27,688 nt of DNA from CAYQNU01 sp964419055 (GCA_964419055.1 CAYQNU010000033.1:1-27688), one strand, 5' to 3'; positions 7,254-15,789 are shown, counted from the stretch's first letter. Translations and numbers: made by a program. The notes: generated by a model not told the origin, from the letters alone.

Positions 7254-9038
7254 TTAAGAAATCACAATGTTCATTTTTCGCAATAGAAATGAAGCATTCA
7301 TGTTTTTACAGACACCATTTTTCATGGTGTAATCAAAATGCAACTCGTCATTGATGATTTCGGCATCAAAATAAAAGTTTTTGATTTGAGGTAAATAACT
7401 TTCAATAGTGCAAAGCCCTAAATCATGTGTAGCAATTAATCCGGTTGCCGACATATTGACTAATCGTTCTACAAATTTTTTAGAACCTTCTTCCTTGTCT
7501 TTACTATTTGTGCCTTTTAGAATTTCGTCAAGGATAATAAAGTAAGGTTCATTTTGAACAATGTCAACAATATACTTTAATCGTTTTAGCTCTGAAAAGA
7601 AATAGGATTCATCATCTTTTAATGAATCGGTAGAACGCATACTGGTGATTAGTTTCATCGGACTGTATCTAAATCGAGAGGCAAAAACAGGTAAACCGCA
7701 ATTGCTCATTACAATACTCAATGCAATGGTTCTCAGAAAGGTACTCTTGCCAGCCATATTTGCACCTGTAATAATAAAAAATTGTTTTTTGTCAATTTGA
7801 ACAGAATTGGTAACACATTTACCTATGGCAATTAGAGGATGACCTAAATCCTGAGCATCTATAAATGTATTTTCAGTTTTGTCTAATGTTGCAAAAACAT
7901 ATTCTGGATGGTTAAAAACAAAAGTAGCTAAGCTAATTTGAGCGTCCATTTCATAGATTACATCTATCCAATTATTTACAGATTGTTGGTTAGTTTTAAT
8001 CCATTTTTGTAAGCGGCTAACGGAGTGAATATCCCACAGGAAAAGAGCGTTTCCAGCTATAGCGACCAATAAATTATTACGATTGTTGAATAGATCAATT
8101 GCATTTTTAAACGATTTTAATGAAGTAGAAGCTTTTGCTCCTTCCACTTTAATTTTGTTTTGAATATCAATTAATAATTTCGATGTGAAATGTTGGTTTT
8201 CAATTAAATATAACAATTGCTCGTTAATGGCTATTGATTCAGCAATTTGATTGATTTCGCTGCTAAAAGAAAGGACTTTTTTTAGTTGAGATCCAGCAAT
8301 CAACATTCCGCCTACAAACCAAATCACAAAATGTGTCGGGGTTATTAAATCTAAAGATAAAAGCACAATCATCACCATTGAAACGATTGAAAAGCCAACT
8401 GCAAAAAACTTTAACGGTTCATGTATGATGTTTTTAAAATTTACAAACCAATTTTTCATCGTTTGCTCACCAACTGTTTTAGTTCTTGAGATGGCCATTC
8501 CTTTAAAATGTTCTCTAAATTCATCTAATTGAGATAGTTCTTTAAAAGCTTGTTGTTTTTGTTCAATATTAGAAGTGTCATTTCCTGAGAGTAGTTGATT
8601 TAATTTAGAATTACCACCTTCAGAATAGGTTCTATTTATTTTTTGATAAAAACCACCTTCTCCATAAAGGTCAATGTCATGGCTAAATGAATGTGATGGA
8701 TTGGTAAATTGACTACCATTGTTACTAAAAGAAAAATCTCCTTTTAATGCCGAAATTTCATTTTCATTTACTTTAATTAACCCTTCTATATAGTTTTTTT
8801 TAAATTGTAGTTTTCCGTTTATTTTCAATAAAAACATAAACAAGACTAAAAGTACAATTGAAATACTTGCTGCAATTGTTATTAGAGTTGGAATAATGAA
8901 ATAGATTCCCGGTATCAATAAAAAAGTAATAAGTCGAGCCACTACAATATTGACTAATTTACCTTTTATTATTTTTAAATCGTTTTGATGTAGTTGTATA
9001 CGATTGGTGTAATAATCTACTTTACTAGTGTTTTGCAT
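7254..9038 (-). CDS. Membrane-anchored MutS-like ATPase
   Basis: A 594-residue protein with a MutS family ATPase at its C-terminus: Walker A GANMAGKST (425-433), Walker B FIILDE (500-505), the EILKGTNSKDKEEGSKKF segment that follows, and the ATHDLG motif with His538. The mismatch-recognition domain I of true MutS is absent. There are instead two adjacent hydrophobic segments near the N-terminus (about 32-72) and another pair at about 209-252, giving four predicted membrane spans. A clamp/lever-like helical region (about 255-400) lies between these and the ATPase. It is therefore not a classical mismatch-repair protein; its role is unknown. Its ATG overlaps the stop of the ZIP transporter gene by one base, so the two are translationally coupled. 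Confidence 0.88.
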   Translation of the reverse strand: MQNTSKVDYYTNRIQLHQNDLKIIKGKLVNIVVARLITFLLIPGIYFIIPTLITIAASISIVLLVLFMFLLKINGKLQFKKNYIEGLIKVNENEISALKGDFSFSNNGSQFTNPSHSFSHDIDLYGEGGFYQKINRTYSEGGNSKLNQLLSGNDTSNIEQKQQAFKELSQLDEFREHFKGMAISRTKTVGEQTMKNWFVNFKNIIHEPLKFFAVGFSIVSMVMIVLLSLDLITPTHFVIWFVGGMLIAGSQLKKVLSFSSEINQIAESIAINEQLLYLIENQHFTSKLLIDIQNKIKVEGAKASTSLKSFKNAIDLFNNRNNLLVAIAGNALFLWDIHSVSRLQKWIKTNQQSVNNWIDVIYEMDAQISLATFVFNHPEYVFATLDKTENTFIDAQDLGHPLIAIGKCVTNSVQIDKKQFFIITGANMAGKSTFLRTIALSIVMSNCGLPVFASRFRYSPMKLITSMRSTDSLKDDESYFFSELKRLKYIVDIVQNEPYFIILDEILKGTNSKDKEEGSKKFVERLVNMSATGLIATHDLGLCTIESYLPQIKNFYFDAEIINDELHFDYTMKNGVCKNMNASFLLRKMNIVIS

Positions 9039-10027
9039 TAAATTCCAAAAATTAAGATAACTAAAAAGATGCCAATTGCTAATGAAGTAATTTGCTGTAA
9101 AACGCTCATTTTTTTCTTGTCGTGAGCATGTTCTGTTAAAATGTGTGTGATTATGTGAAGTAACATACCTGTTGAAATAGCCATTAAATAGGCACTAAAA
9201 AACATAAATCCTTCAATGTTTAATAGCCAAAGACCAACGAATGCGCCTAAAGGACCTGCAACAGCAAAAATGGATATTAATGAAAGTGATTTTCGAAATG
9301 AATATCCAAATGAAATGAATAGAGTGCTCAACACAATTGTGATAGGAATATTATGATTGATAATCGCCCAAAAGTATTTGTCTACTAATGAAATTTCTTT
9401 TTTGACAATTCCTTTCATAGTCTCAGGATGTGTTGTCGGTTCATTTTCGTGATCATGATTGCAATTTTCACTATGCTCATGTGAATCATCAACCGTTACT
9501 TCATTTTCATGTTCCGAATGATCGTGACCAGCATGATCGTGTCCTTCATGCTCATTTTCTAAATTAATAGGTTTGTTATTATGGCTTTCGTTTTCTTGTT
9601 CATGATCATGTTCATCATGATTATGTAAATTAGACTCTACTACAGAAGAGTGTTTAGCGTTTGGGTCAATTAATAGCGGAGCACCTTCAATAAAAGCGTG
9701 TAGACAAAGACCAATCATTAATCCTATGACAATACCTTTAGTTTTTTTACCATGATGATGGAGATGTCCATGTTCAAAACCAGAAGTAAGGTTTTCAAGA
9801 ATCATCTGAAGGAATAAACCACCAAGTATGGCTAGACCTACTTTATGACCACCAATTTCAAAAACTTCTGGAAAAATATGTATAAATATTAGTCCACAAA
9901 CCATGGAGCTTGAAATAATGGTTATTGGATATCTAAAACGATCAATGAAATTTTTAAAATACAAACTCAATGCACCTATTCCAATGACAGAAGATGCTAG
10001 TATAACAAGTAATAAATAACTATTCAT
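9038..10027 (-). CDS. ZIP family divalent metal transporter with a long His-rich loop
   Basis: A 329-residue inner-membrane permease of the ZIP/GufA type, predicted to move Zn2+ or related divalent cations. About eight membrane helices are visible. Helix 4 carries HAFIEG (110-115), a variant of the metal-binding HNxxEG motif, and helix 5 carries HNIP (225-228). Between them, residues about 126-200 form an extreme His/Asp/Glu-rich loop with about 17 His, and a second HGHLHHH patch sits at 86-92. The open frame continues upstream to a TTG at 10069, but a consensus -7 box at 10043-10050 would place the transcription start inside that extension, so ATG 10027 is chosen. It is the first gene of a two-gene unit with the MutS-like gene. 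Confidence 0.9.
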   Translation of the reverse strand: MNSYLLLVILASSVIGIGALSLYFKNFIDRFRYPITIISSSMVCGLIFIHIFPEVFEIGGHKVGLAILGGLFLQMILENLTSGFEHGHLHHHGKKTKGIVIGLMIGLCLHAFIEGAPLLIDPNAKHSSVVESNLHNHDEHDHEQENESHNNKPINLENEHEGHDHAGHDHSEHENEVTVDDSHEHSENCNHDHENEPTTHPETMKGIVKKEISLVDKYFWAIINHNIPITIVLSTLFISFGYSFRKSLSLISIFAVAGPLGAFVGLWLLNIEGFMFFSAYLMAISTGMLLHIITHILTEHAHDKKKMSVLQQITSLAIGIFLVILIFGI

Positions 10028-10042
10028 AATTTTATTAATGCA

Positions 10043-10050
10043 CAAATGTA
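10043..10050 (-). promoter_or_regulatory. Candidate Bacteroidota -7 box for the ZIP/MutS-like pair
   Basis: The minus strand reads TACATTTG, an exact TAnnTTTG match, 15 bp before the ATG at 10027. It implies a very short leader and argues against the upstream TTG start. No clear -33 element is seen at 19-21 bp. Confidence 0.45.
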
Positions 10051-10161
10051 GCAATAAGAATATAAACAAGAAATGAAATTCAATTATAAAGAGTAGTTAA
10101 ATTTATTACAAATAGTTATAAAAAATTAGAAACAATTAAAAGCTACCTTAAACTAATTGAC

Positions 10162-10169
10162 TAATTTCG
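10162..10169 (+). promoter_or_regulatory. Candidate -7 box for yidC
   Basis: TAATTTCG matches TAnnTTTG with one mismatch (C for T), 31 bp upstream of the yidC ATG in an AT-rich leader. The -33 region is not recognisable. Confidence 0.35.
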
Positions 10170-10200
10170 CAGCCTTAAAACAAGAGACTAATAGATAAAG

Positions 10201-12183
10201 ATGGATAAAAATACGCTTATAGGAATATTTCTAATTGGGGCAATATTGCTTACATTTACAGTGCTTAACAATGAAGAAGAGCCTAAAAAAGAGGCGGCAA
10301 CTGTAGAGAATGTTGTAAAAAAAGATTCTGTAATTGTTAAAGATAGTATTCAATTGGCGTCAAGTTCAATTGAAAAATCTGCAAAACAAGATTCCATTTT
10401 TATGGCAACAGTGCCCGATTCAGTGAAATTGGATAGTATTTCAATGACCGCTTTTTTGGATTCAATGTATTTGCATTCAACAACCAATAGTAATTCAACT
10501 ACTCAATTTGAAGGTACTTATGGAATTTTTGCAGCAAATGCTGGAAAAATGAATCAAAAGGAATATTTTACACTAGAGAATGACAAGTTAATTGTTCGAT
10601 TTTCAAATGTTGGGGGTAGAATAGTTGACGTGAAGTTAAAAGAATACCAATCCTATACTGATTATACCTCTAATCAAGGAGATAGTATAGTTCCTTTAAA
10701 ATTGTTTGAAGAAGAAACTTCTAAGCAATCTCTTTATTTAGTGGCCGATGGTTTACCTGTTTCAACTGATGAATTATTGTTTGAAACGCTTAATTTTAAA
10801 CAAATCGACTTAAAAGAAACTAAGGATTCATCTACTGTAGTTTTTAGATTAGCTACCAACGTTCCAAATCAATATATTGATTTAAAATATTGGTTAAAAA
10901 ATGGAAATTATGAAGTTGGTTTTGAAATCGAATATGTTAATTTACAGCAGGTTATGGACATTTCAAAAGCCAAAATTAATTGGGAGATGATTGGGTTATC
11001 TACTGAAAAATTGGCATTTGATGAGCGAACTATCGCTACTGTTATGTACAGAAGTTTTGATACCAAACGAGATTATTTATCTGAAAGATCCAATTCTGAA
11101 GAGGTTTTTACAGGAGCAAGTATTAATTGGGTAGCTTTTAAAACGAAGTTTTTTACATCAGCATTGATTACTAATGAAGGTTGGAATTCTGGTAAAGTTT
11201 CTCAAAAACAAATTGAAGACGATAAGTACACCATTTATTATCAAACAGAATTAGCTCTTCCCGCTAAAAATGTTGTCCAAATGAAATTTTTCTTTGGACC
11301 GAACGAATATCATTTGCTTGCTTCCTATAATAATGGAATGGAAGATATCATCAATTTAGGTTGGGGTATATTTGGGTGGGTAAATATTTGGTTCATACAA
11401 CCCGTTTTTGATTTATTAAGAAGTTCAGGTTTTGCCTATGGTTTAATCATTTTATTGGTAACATTGGCCGTTAAGATAGTAATTACACCACTAACGTATA
11501 AAAACTATAAATCATCCGCAAAAATGAAGGTTTTGAAGCCTGAAATTGAGCGAATTAATGAGAGATATCCTGGAACCGATCAAATGTTGAAAAGACAACA
11601 AGAAACTCAAGCACTTTATCGAAGTACTGGGGTAAATCCTTTGGCAGGTTGTTTACCTATGTTGATTCAAATGCCTATTTTGTTGGCAATTTTTAGATTT
11701 TTCCCTTCAAGTATTCATTTAAGACATGAGTCCTTTTTGTGGGCAGATGATTTGTCATCGTATGATGCCATTGCAAGTTGGGCTGGTGAGATACCTGTTT
11801 TGAGCTACATTTATGGTAATCACGTGAGTTTATTTACTTTATTGATGGCTGCGTCTACTTTGTGGTATACTGTTATAAATAGTGCCAATATGGCTACACC
11901 ACAGCAACCTGGTATGCCCAATATGAAGGTAATTATGTATATTTTTCCTTTCTTAATGATTTTCTTTTTTAATAGTTTCTCAGCTGGTTTGAGTTATTAT
12001 TATTTATGTGGTAACTTATTTAATATTGCTATTATGTGGGGTATCAAAAAGTTCTTTATTGATGAAGATAAAATATTAGCTACTATTGAAGAGAATAAAA
12101 AGAAACCTGTTAAGAAAAACAAGTTTATGCAGCGAATGGAAGAAGTTCAAAAACAACAGTTAGCCGCTAAGAAAAAGAAATAA
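10201..12183 (+). CDS. yidC: Membrane protein insertase YidC
   Basis: Inserts and folds inner-membrane proteins, alone or with SecYEG. The 660 residues have the Gram-negative layout: a first membrane helix at 5-22, a Ser/Asp-rich linker, a large periplasmic beta domain (about 110-370), then five C-terminal helices (about 390-620) and a Lys-rich tail (about 625-660) suited to ribosome contact. The conserved core shows PLTYKNYKSSAKMKVLKPEI (430-449), VNPLAGCLPMLIQMPI (478-493) and SAGLSYYYLCGNL (594-606). The basic residue of the hydrophilic groove is Lys425 rather than the Arg known from Escherichia coli. It stands alone between the divergent ZIP gene and a strong terminator. Confidence 0.98.
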   Translation: MDKNTLIGIFLIGAILLTFTVLNNEEEPKKEAATVENVVKKDSVIVKDSIQLASSSIEKSAKQDSIFMATVPDSVKLDSISMTAFLDSMYLHSTTNSNSTTQFEGTYGIFAANAGKMNQKEYFTLENDKLIVRFSNVGGRIVDVKLKEYQSYTDYTSNQGDSIVPLKLFEEETSKQSLYLVADGLPVSTDELLFETLNFKQIDLKETKDSSTVVFRLATNVPNQYIDLKYWLKNGNYEVGFEIEYVNLQQVMDISKAKINWEMIGLSTEKLAFDERTIATVMYRSFDTKRDYLSERSNSEEVFTGASINWVAFKTKFFTSALITNEGWNSGKVSQKQIEDDKYTIYYQTELALPAKNVVQMKFFFGPNEYHLLASYNNGMEDIINLGWGIFGWVNIWFIQPVFDLLRSSGFAYGLIILLVTLAVKIVITPLTYKNYKSSAKMKVLKPEIERINERYPGTDQMLKRQQETQALYRSTGVNPLAGCLPMLIQMPILLAIFRFFPSSIHLRHESFLWADDLSSYDAIASWAGEIPVLSYIYGNHVSLFTLLMAASTLWYTVINSANMATPQQPGMPNMKVIMYIFPFLMIFFFNSFSAGLSYYYLCGNLFNIAIMWGIKKFFIDEDKILATIEENKKKPVKKNKFMQRMEEVQKQQLAAKKKK

Positions 12184-12218
12184 AAAAAGGCTCCTGATTT
12201 TCGGGAGCCTTTTTTTTT
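12182..12218 (+). terminator. Bidirectional terminator after yidC
   Basis: A GGCTCC/GGAGCC stem (12189-12194 with 12204-12209, extendable inwards by a GC and a GT pair) has an A-run before it and a nine-T run after it. It can therefore stop yidC and also the convergent minus-strand lipoprotein gene that ends at 12283. Confidence 0.88.
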
Positions 12219-12282
12219 ATTTCTATTATTTTTCAATTCTTTTTAATGGAATTCAACAAGACCTGCCCATGAATGGATTATG

Positions 12283-12711
12283 TTAATTCGTTTTATTTAA
12301 ATAAATGGTGTCTAAATCTCCTTTAATATGCTTACTATGATGAATTAATTGACCCAATTCATTATAGATTTTTTGATCTCCATGTTGTCTATTTTCAGTA
12401 AAATTCCATTCATGTTTTAATTGGCCATTATCGAAATATTCTAAATAGGGTCCATCTAATTTTCCATTTTTGAATGTCTTTTTTAGAATCACCTTATTTT
12501 GTGTGTTGGTTAGTTCACAAACACCAGTGAAAGGTTTAGTTCTGTCCGTTAGGTAAAAATGATTGTAAGGCTCATCAAGGGATAATTCAAGACAATTGCA
12601 AACATCATTATCAATGATTGTTTCGTTTTCGTTAATAGATTTTTCTTCCTTACAGCTCTGCAGAGATATTAAACTTGATAAGATAGAAATTGTTATTATA
12701 TATGTTTTCAT
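12283..12711 (-). CDS. YwqK-like (MORN-variant repeat) lipoprotein
   Basis: A 142-residue protein with a lipoprotein signal peptide (residues 1-19, lipobox LQSC with Cys20). After a short acidic linker and a VCNCLEL segment, residues about 78-130 contain tandem MORN-variant repeats: FKNGKLDGPYLEYFDNGQLK, then NRQHGDQKIYNELGQL. This arrangement is annotated in many Bacteroidota as the YwqK family. That name derives from a proposed antitoxin, but here there is no adjacent toxin gene, so an envelope-associated repeat protein is the safer description. A consensus -7 box ends only five bases before the ATG, so the transcript may be nearly leaderless. Confidence 0.8.
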   Translation of the reverse strand: MKTYIITISILSSLISLQSCKEEKSINENETIIDNDVCNCLELSLDEPYNHFYLTDRTKPFTGVCELTNTQNKVILKKTFKNGKLDGPYLEYFDNGQLKHEWNFTENRQHGDQKIYNELGQLIHHSKHIKGDLDTIYLNKTN

Positions 12712-12716
12712 AAATG

Positions 12717-12724
12717 CAAAATTA
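12717..12724 (-). promoter_or_regulatory. Candidate -7 box of the YwqK-like lipoprotein gene
   Basis: The minus strand reads TAATTTTG, an exact TAnnTTTG match, separated from the ATG at 12711 by five bases. If functional it would start transcription at or within a few bases of the start codon. Confidence 0.4.
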
Positions 12725-12788
12725 CAATTTTTATGTTTTTAATTTTGATTAAAGAGAAAATGGCAGTAATTTATTATTTTACGGTAGG

Positions 12789-12814
12789 TCATTTTGAAAC
12801 GTTATTTAAAATGA
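12789..12814. promoter_or_regulatory. Inverted repeat upstream of hemA (distal candidate operator)
   Basis: A perfect 7-bp inverted repeat (TCATTTT at 12789-12795, AAAATGA at 12808-12814) flanks a centre containing the palindrome AACGTT (12798-12803). It lies about 64 bp upstream of the hemA -7 box. In AT-rich DNA such a repeat can arise by chance. Confidence 0.3.
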
Positions 12815-12841
12815 GTCTAAACAAGGCGCATGACAGAACTA

Positions 12842-12862
12842 TTACATTTTAAGGCAATGTAA
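12842..12862. promoter_or_regulatory. Inverted repeat overlapping the hemA promoter (candidate operator)
   Basis: TTACATT (12842-12848) and AATGTAA (12856-12862) form a perfect 7-bp inverted repeat with a 7-bp spacer, centred about 30 bp upstream of the exact -7 box at 12878-12885. The right arm covers the position where a -33 element would sit. A 21-bp dyad at this position is what a dimeric regulator would bind; the regulator is unknown. Confidence 0.45.
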
Positions 12863-12877
12863 CAAAACCAATCAATT

Positions 12878-12885
12878 TACTTTTG
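12878..12885 (+). promoter_or_regulatory. Candidate Bacteroidota -7 box for the hemACDEF operon
   Basis: TACTTTTG matches TAnnTTTG exactly, 36 bp before the hemA ATG. AATG at 12856-12859, 18 bp upstream, is a weak -33 candidate and lies inside the inverted repeat. Confidence 0.5.
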
Positions 12886-12921
12886 TAATGCGAAGAATTA
12901 ATTTATTTTTCTACAAAAGAA

Positions 12922-14178
12922 ATGCTCGATACTTGTTTTGTTTTTGGGTTTAATCATACCAATACATCTGAAGAAAACAGAAGTAAAGTTGCGATGACAG
13001 ATTCTCTGACGAGTGCTTTTTTTGAACGCATATCAAAAACAGAAGTTTCCTCTTTGGTTGTTTTAAACACTTGTAACCGAACAGAATGTTATGGTGTAGG
13101 TAATTGGCAACATTTGGTGGATGAGTTTTTTGATTTGTTGCAATTAGAGGATTCTTTTAGATCACAATATATTTTACACACGGGTGTTGATGCACTACAT
13201 TATATGTTTTCGGTCGCAGCTGGATTACATTCGCAAATTATTGGGGATTTAGAAATTTTAGGACAATTTAAAAGTGCTTGCAAATATTCAAAGTCTTTGC
13301 AATTTATTGAGGGTTATTTTGAACGATTGGTAAATACGTGTTTGCAAGCGGCTAAAGAAGTACGTAGTGAAACTAAAATAACCAATGGTACTGTTTCCCT
13401 GTCTTATGCAGCTATTAAATTATTGAACAAGCTTAATTTTACGAATCAAAGTACAGAACATATTTTGATGATTGGAACCGGAAGTTTTGGTAAAAATATC
13501 GCTAGAGATATATCTGTTTTTCTTCCCAACGCTAAATTGTCAGTCACCAACAGAACTTTTGAAAAAGCTCAAGCCGTGGCTGAATTATATAATGCCTCAA
13601 CTTTACCTTATGATTTCTATCAAAAGGTTATGAATGAATTTGATGTTATCATTGCTGCCATTACCAATGAATCAGGCGATTATTTAGTTCAACCAACTAG
13701 TTTTGTTGGAGATAAAAGAAGAATATTTATTGATTTATCATTACCCAAAGTGATTAATCCGGAAGTAGCTAACCTTTCAAATAATGAATTTTTCTCCATT
13801 GATGATGCTGCTTGTATTATAAACGAGTCATTGAATCAACGTAGAGAGCATTTGCCTCTTGCTGAGAGAATAATTGCTAAATACAGTACTGAATTTGTTA
13901 ATTGGAGTAAATTATACGAAAAAAGGTCCTCTATTTCTGCTTGGAAAAATGTATTAGAAAACTCAGTAAATTACTGTCCAGTGCTTTCTACATTAGAAGA
14001 AAATGAGAAACAACAATTAGTTAGAAAAGGTTTATCTGAATTTAGTCTGTTTTTAAAAAAACACCCTGAATTACCAAATGATGTTGATTTTGTGGTAGCT
14101 CATTTTAGAAAAAATCATTCTCAATTGTTAAGTGTTTACAGAGAAAAAGCTATGGCTCAACTTTCTTATGGCGAATAA
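12922..14178 (+). CDS. hemA: Glutamyl-tRNA reductase
   Basis: First committed step of C5-type heme synthesis: NADPH-dependent reduction of glutamyl-tRNA to glutamate-1-semialdehyde. The 418 residues match the family. The catalytic domain contains the nucleophile Cys51 in LNTCNRTECY. Next comes VAAGLHSQIIGDLEILGQFK (98-117), a variant of the usual GLDSxxxGExQILGQ signature with His in place of Asp and GDLE in place of GEPQ. The NADPH-binding domain has GTGSFGKNIA (185-194), then a C-terminal helical dimerisation domain. It heads the heme operon. Its 3' end overlaps the hemC ATG by 11 bases. Two inverted repeats and a -7 box upstream mark the likely control region. Confidence 0.97.
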   Translation: MLDTCFVFGFNHTNTSEENRSKVAMTDSLTSAFFERISKTEVSSLVVLNTCNRTECYGVGNWQHLVDEFFDLLQLEDSFRSQYILHTGVDALHYMFSVAAGLHSQIIGDLEILGQFKSACKYSKSLQFIEGYFERLVNTCLQAAKEVRSETKITNGTVSLSYAAIKLLNKLNFTNQSTEHILMIGTGSFGKNIARDISVFLPNAKLSVTNRTFEKAQAVAELYNASTLPYDFYQKVMNEFDVIIAAITNESGDYLVQPTSFVGDKRRIFIDLSLPKVINPEVANLSNNEFFSIDDAACIINESLNQRREHLPLAERIIAKYSTEFVNWSKLYEKRSSISAWKNVLENSVNYCPVLSTLEENEKQQLVRKGLSEFSLFLKKHPELPNDVDFVVAHFRKNHSQLLSVYREKAMAQLSYGE

Positions 14179-15085
14179 AGTATATAAAATAGGTACAAGA
14201 GATAGTCAATTAGCTATTTGGCAGGCCGAAGAAATTCAGAAGCAGTTATCAGCCATAGGAATTCAATCGGAGTTGGTTTTTATTAAGAGTTTGGGAGAAT
14301 TAGATTTAGTAAGTCCATTATATGAAATGGGGGTCCAAGGTATATTTACCAAAACATTGGATATAGCTTTGTTAAATGGGCAAATAGATATTGCTGTCCA
14401 TTCCTTAAAAGATGTGCCAACCCAATTGCCGCAAGGTATTATAATGGCTGCTATTCCGGTCAGAGGAAATCACAAAGATGTTTTGGTTACCCGTAACAAC
14501 GATGAATTGCCGTCAGAAAACAATCCTTTTTTATTAGCAACAAGTAGTTTACGCAGAAAAGCACAATGGTTGCACAAATATCCTCATCATAAAACAGAGC
14601 CATTGAGAGGAAACATCAATACACGTTTGTCTAAATTGATGGAAACAAACGAATGGAACGGGGTGTTGTTTGCTGCAGCAGGAATCGAACGCATTAATTT
14701 GCAGGTGCCTTTTAAAATGGAATTGGATTGGATGTTGCCAGCTCCAGGTCAAGGAGCATTAGCAGTTGTTTGTAGAAATAGTGATTCAGAAATTATAGAA
14801 AAGTGCGCTCTTTTAGAACATGGACCAACAAGAATATGTACGCAGGCTGAACGGATGTTCCTTAGAGAGTTGATGGGCGGTTGTACGATGCCCATAGCTG
14901 CTTATGCGGTTATAAAAAATAATCAACTTCATTTTAAAGGAAATATTTGTACCATTGATGGAAGCAGAATTATAGAAGTTGAAAAAATAGTGGAATCATC
15001 TAATTTTCATCAAGCAGGTCAACTAGCTGCTCAAGAAATTTTGGAATTAGGTGGCCAAGAAATTATTGATACGTTTAAAAATTAA
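14168..15085 (+). CDS. hemC: Hydroxymethylbilane synthase (porphobilinogen deaminase)
   Basis: Condenses four porphobilinogen molecules into hydroxymethylbilane. The frame opens at GTG 14132, but the ATG at 14168 gives the family-like start MANKVYKIGTRDSQLAIWQ and a normal 305 residues. Key motifs are VHSLKDVPTQLP with catalytic Asp82, SSLRRKAQWL (126-135), LRGNINTRLSKL (146-157), LPAPGQGALAV (190-200), and Cys239 in MGGCTMP, the attachment site of the dipyrromethane cofactor. The start lies inside the last codons of hemA, and the stop overlaps the hemD ATG by one base, so three genes are coupled. Confidence 0.97.
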   Translation: MANKVYKIGTRDSQLAIWQAEEIQKQLSAIGIQSELVFIKSLGELDLVSPLYEMGVQGIFTKTLDIALLNGQIDIAVHSLKDVPTQLPQGIIMAAIPVRGNHKDVLVTRNNDELPSENNPFLLATSSLRRKAQWLHKYPHHKTEPLRGNINTRLSKLMETNEWNGVLFAAAGIERINLQVPFKMELDWMLPAPGQGALAVVCRNSDSEIIEKCALLEHGPTRICTQAERMFLRELMGGCTMPIAAYAVIKNNQLHFKGNICTIDGSRIIEVEKIVESSNFHQAGQLAAQEILELGGQEIIDTFKN

Positions 15086-15789
15086 TGATTAAATTACCTA
15101 AACATATCATTTCTACACGAAAAATTAATTTTGAAAATAAGTCGTTGGCGCTTAAAAAAAACATTGTTATTAAGGATTATGAGCTTTTAACGATAAAATA
15201 TCTATGTACTGACGAGATACTAAAGAAACTTACCCTTCCAACTGTAATAGCAATTTTTACCAGTATGCATGCTGTTGAGGCTGTTTATCAATGTTTGCTT
15301 AATTCCAACTTACCTACAACCAATATTTATTATTATGCAGTAGAAGGCAGAACCTCAAATTTGGCTCGAGAATACAATTTCCAATTAATTAGCACAGCAA
15401 AGGATGGTCAATCTCTAGCAAAATCAATTATTGATAACAACGAAACTTCAGTGGTACATTTTACAACGCTTGATACAAGAAAAGAAATAGGGGAGGCGTT
15501 AACTAATCATTTTATAGAGTACCAAAAAATACTGGTTTATGAAAAAATAGTAAATTCAATTACTCTTTTAAAACCCTTTGATGGAATCATGTTTTATAGT
15601 CCCTCTCAAGTTGATGGCTTTTTGATGGCTAACAAATTGGGGGCTGATGTTCCTGCATTTTGTATAGGAGAAACAACTAAATACCATTTAGCTAATTACC
15701 ATCATCTTAACATACAAGTTACGAAATCGGCTGATGAATTAGTATTGGTAAATACTGTGATAGACTATTTTAACAACAAAACATTATAA
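15085..15789 (+). CDS. hemD: Uroporphyrinogen-III synthase
   Basis: Closes and isomerises hydroxymethylbilane to uroporphyrinogen III. HemD proteins are poorly conserved. This 234-residue sequence still shows the family pattern of two alternating alpha/beta halves, with FTSMHAV (58-64), a GRTSNL segment (88-93), FYSPSQVDGFL (170-180) and IGETTKYHL (194-202). Its position directly between hemC and hemE, with a one-base TAATG overlap to hemC, strongly supports the call. Length is slightly below the typical 245-260 residues. Confidence 0.9.
   Translation: MIKLPKHIISTRKINFENKSLALKKNIVIKDYELLTIKYLCTDEILKKLTLPTVIAIFTSMHAVEAVYQCLLNSNLPTTNIYYYAVEGRTSNLAREYNFQLISTAKDGQSLAKSIIDNNETSVVHFTTLDTRKEIGEALTNHFIEYQKILVYEKIVNSITLLKPFDGIMFYSPSQVDGFLMANKLGADVPAFCIGETTKYHLANYHHLNIQVTKSADELVLVNTVIDYFNNKTL

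Noticed and set aside
7254..9038. Classical mismatch repair mutS
   Set aside because: The mismatch-recognition domain is missing and two pairs of membrane segments are present; only the ATPase and part of the lever region are MutS-like.
10028..10069. TTG start of the ZIP transporter
   Set aside because: A consensus -7 box lies within this extension, and the ATG at 10027 begins directly at the first membrane helix.
12283..12711. Toxin-antitoxin module based on the YwqK name
   Set aside because: The protein is a lipoprotein with MORN-like repeats and there is no neighbouring small toxin gene; the family label alone is not evidence.
14132..14167. GTG start of hemC inside hemA
   Set aside because: The 12 extra residues do not resemble HemC, while the ATG at 14168 gives the family N-terminus.
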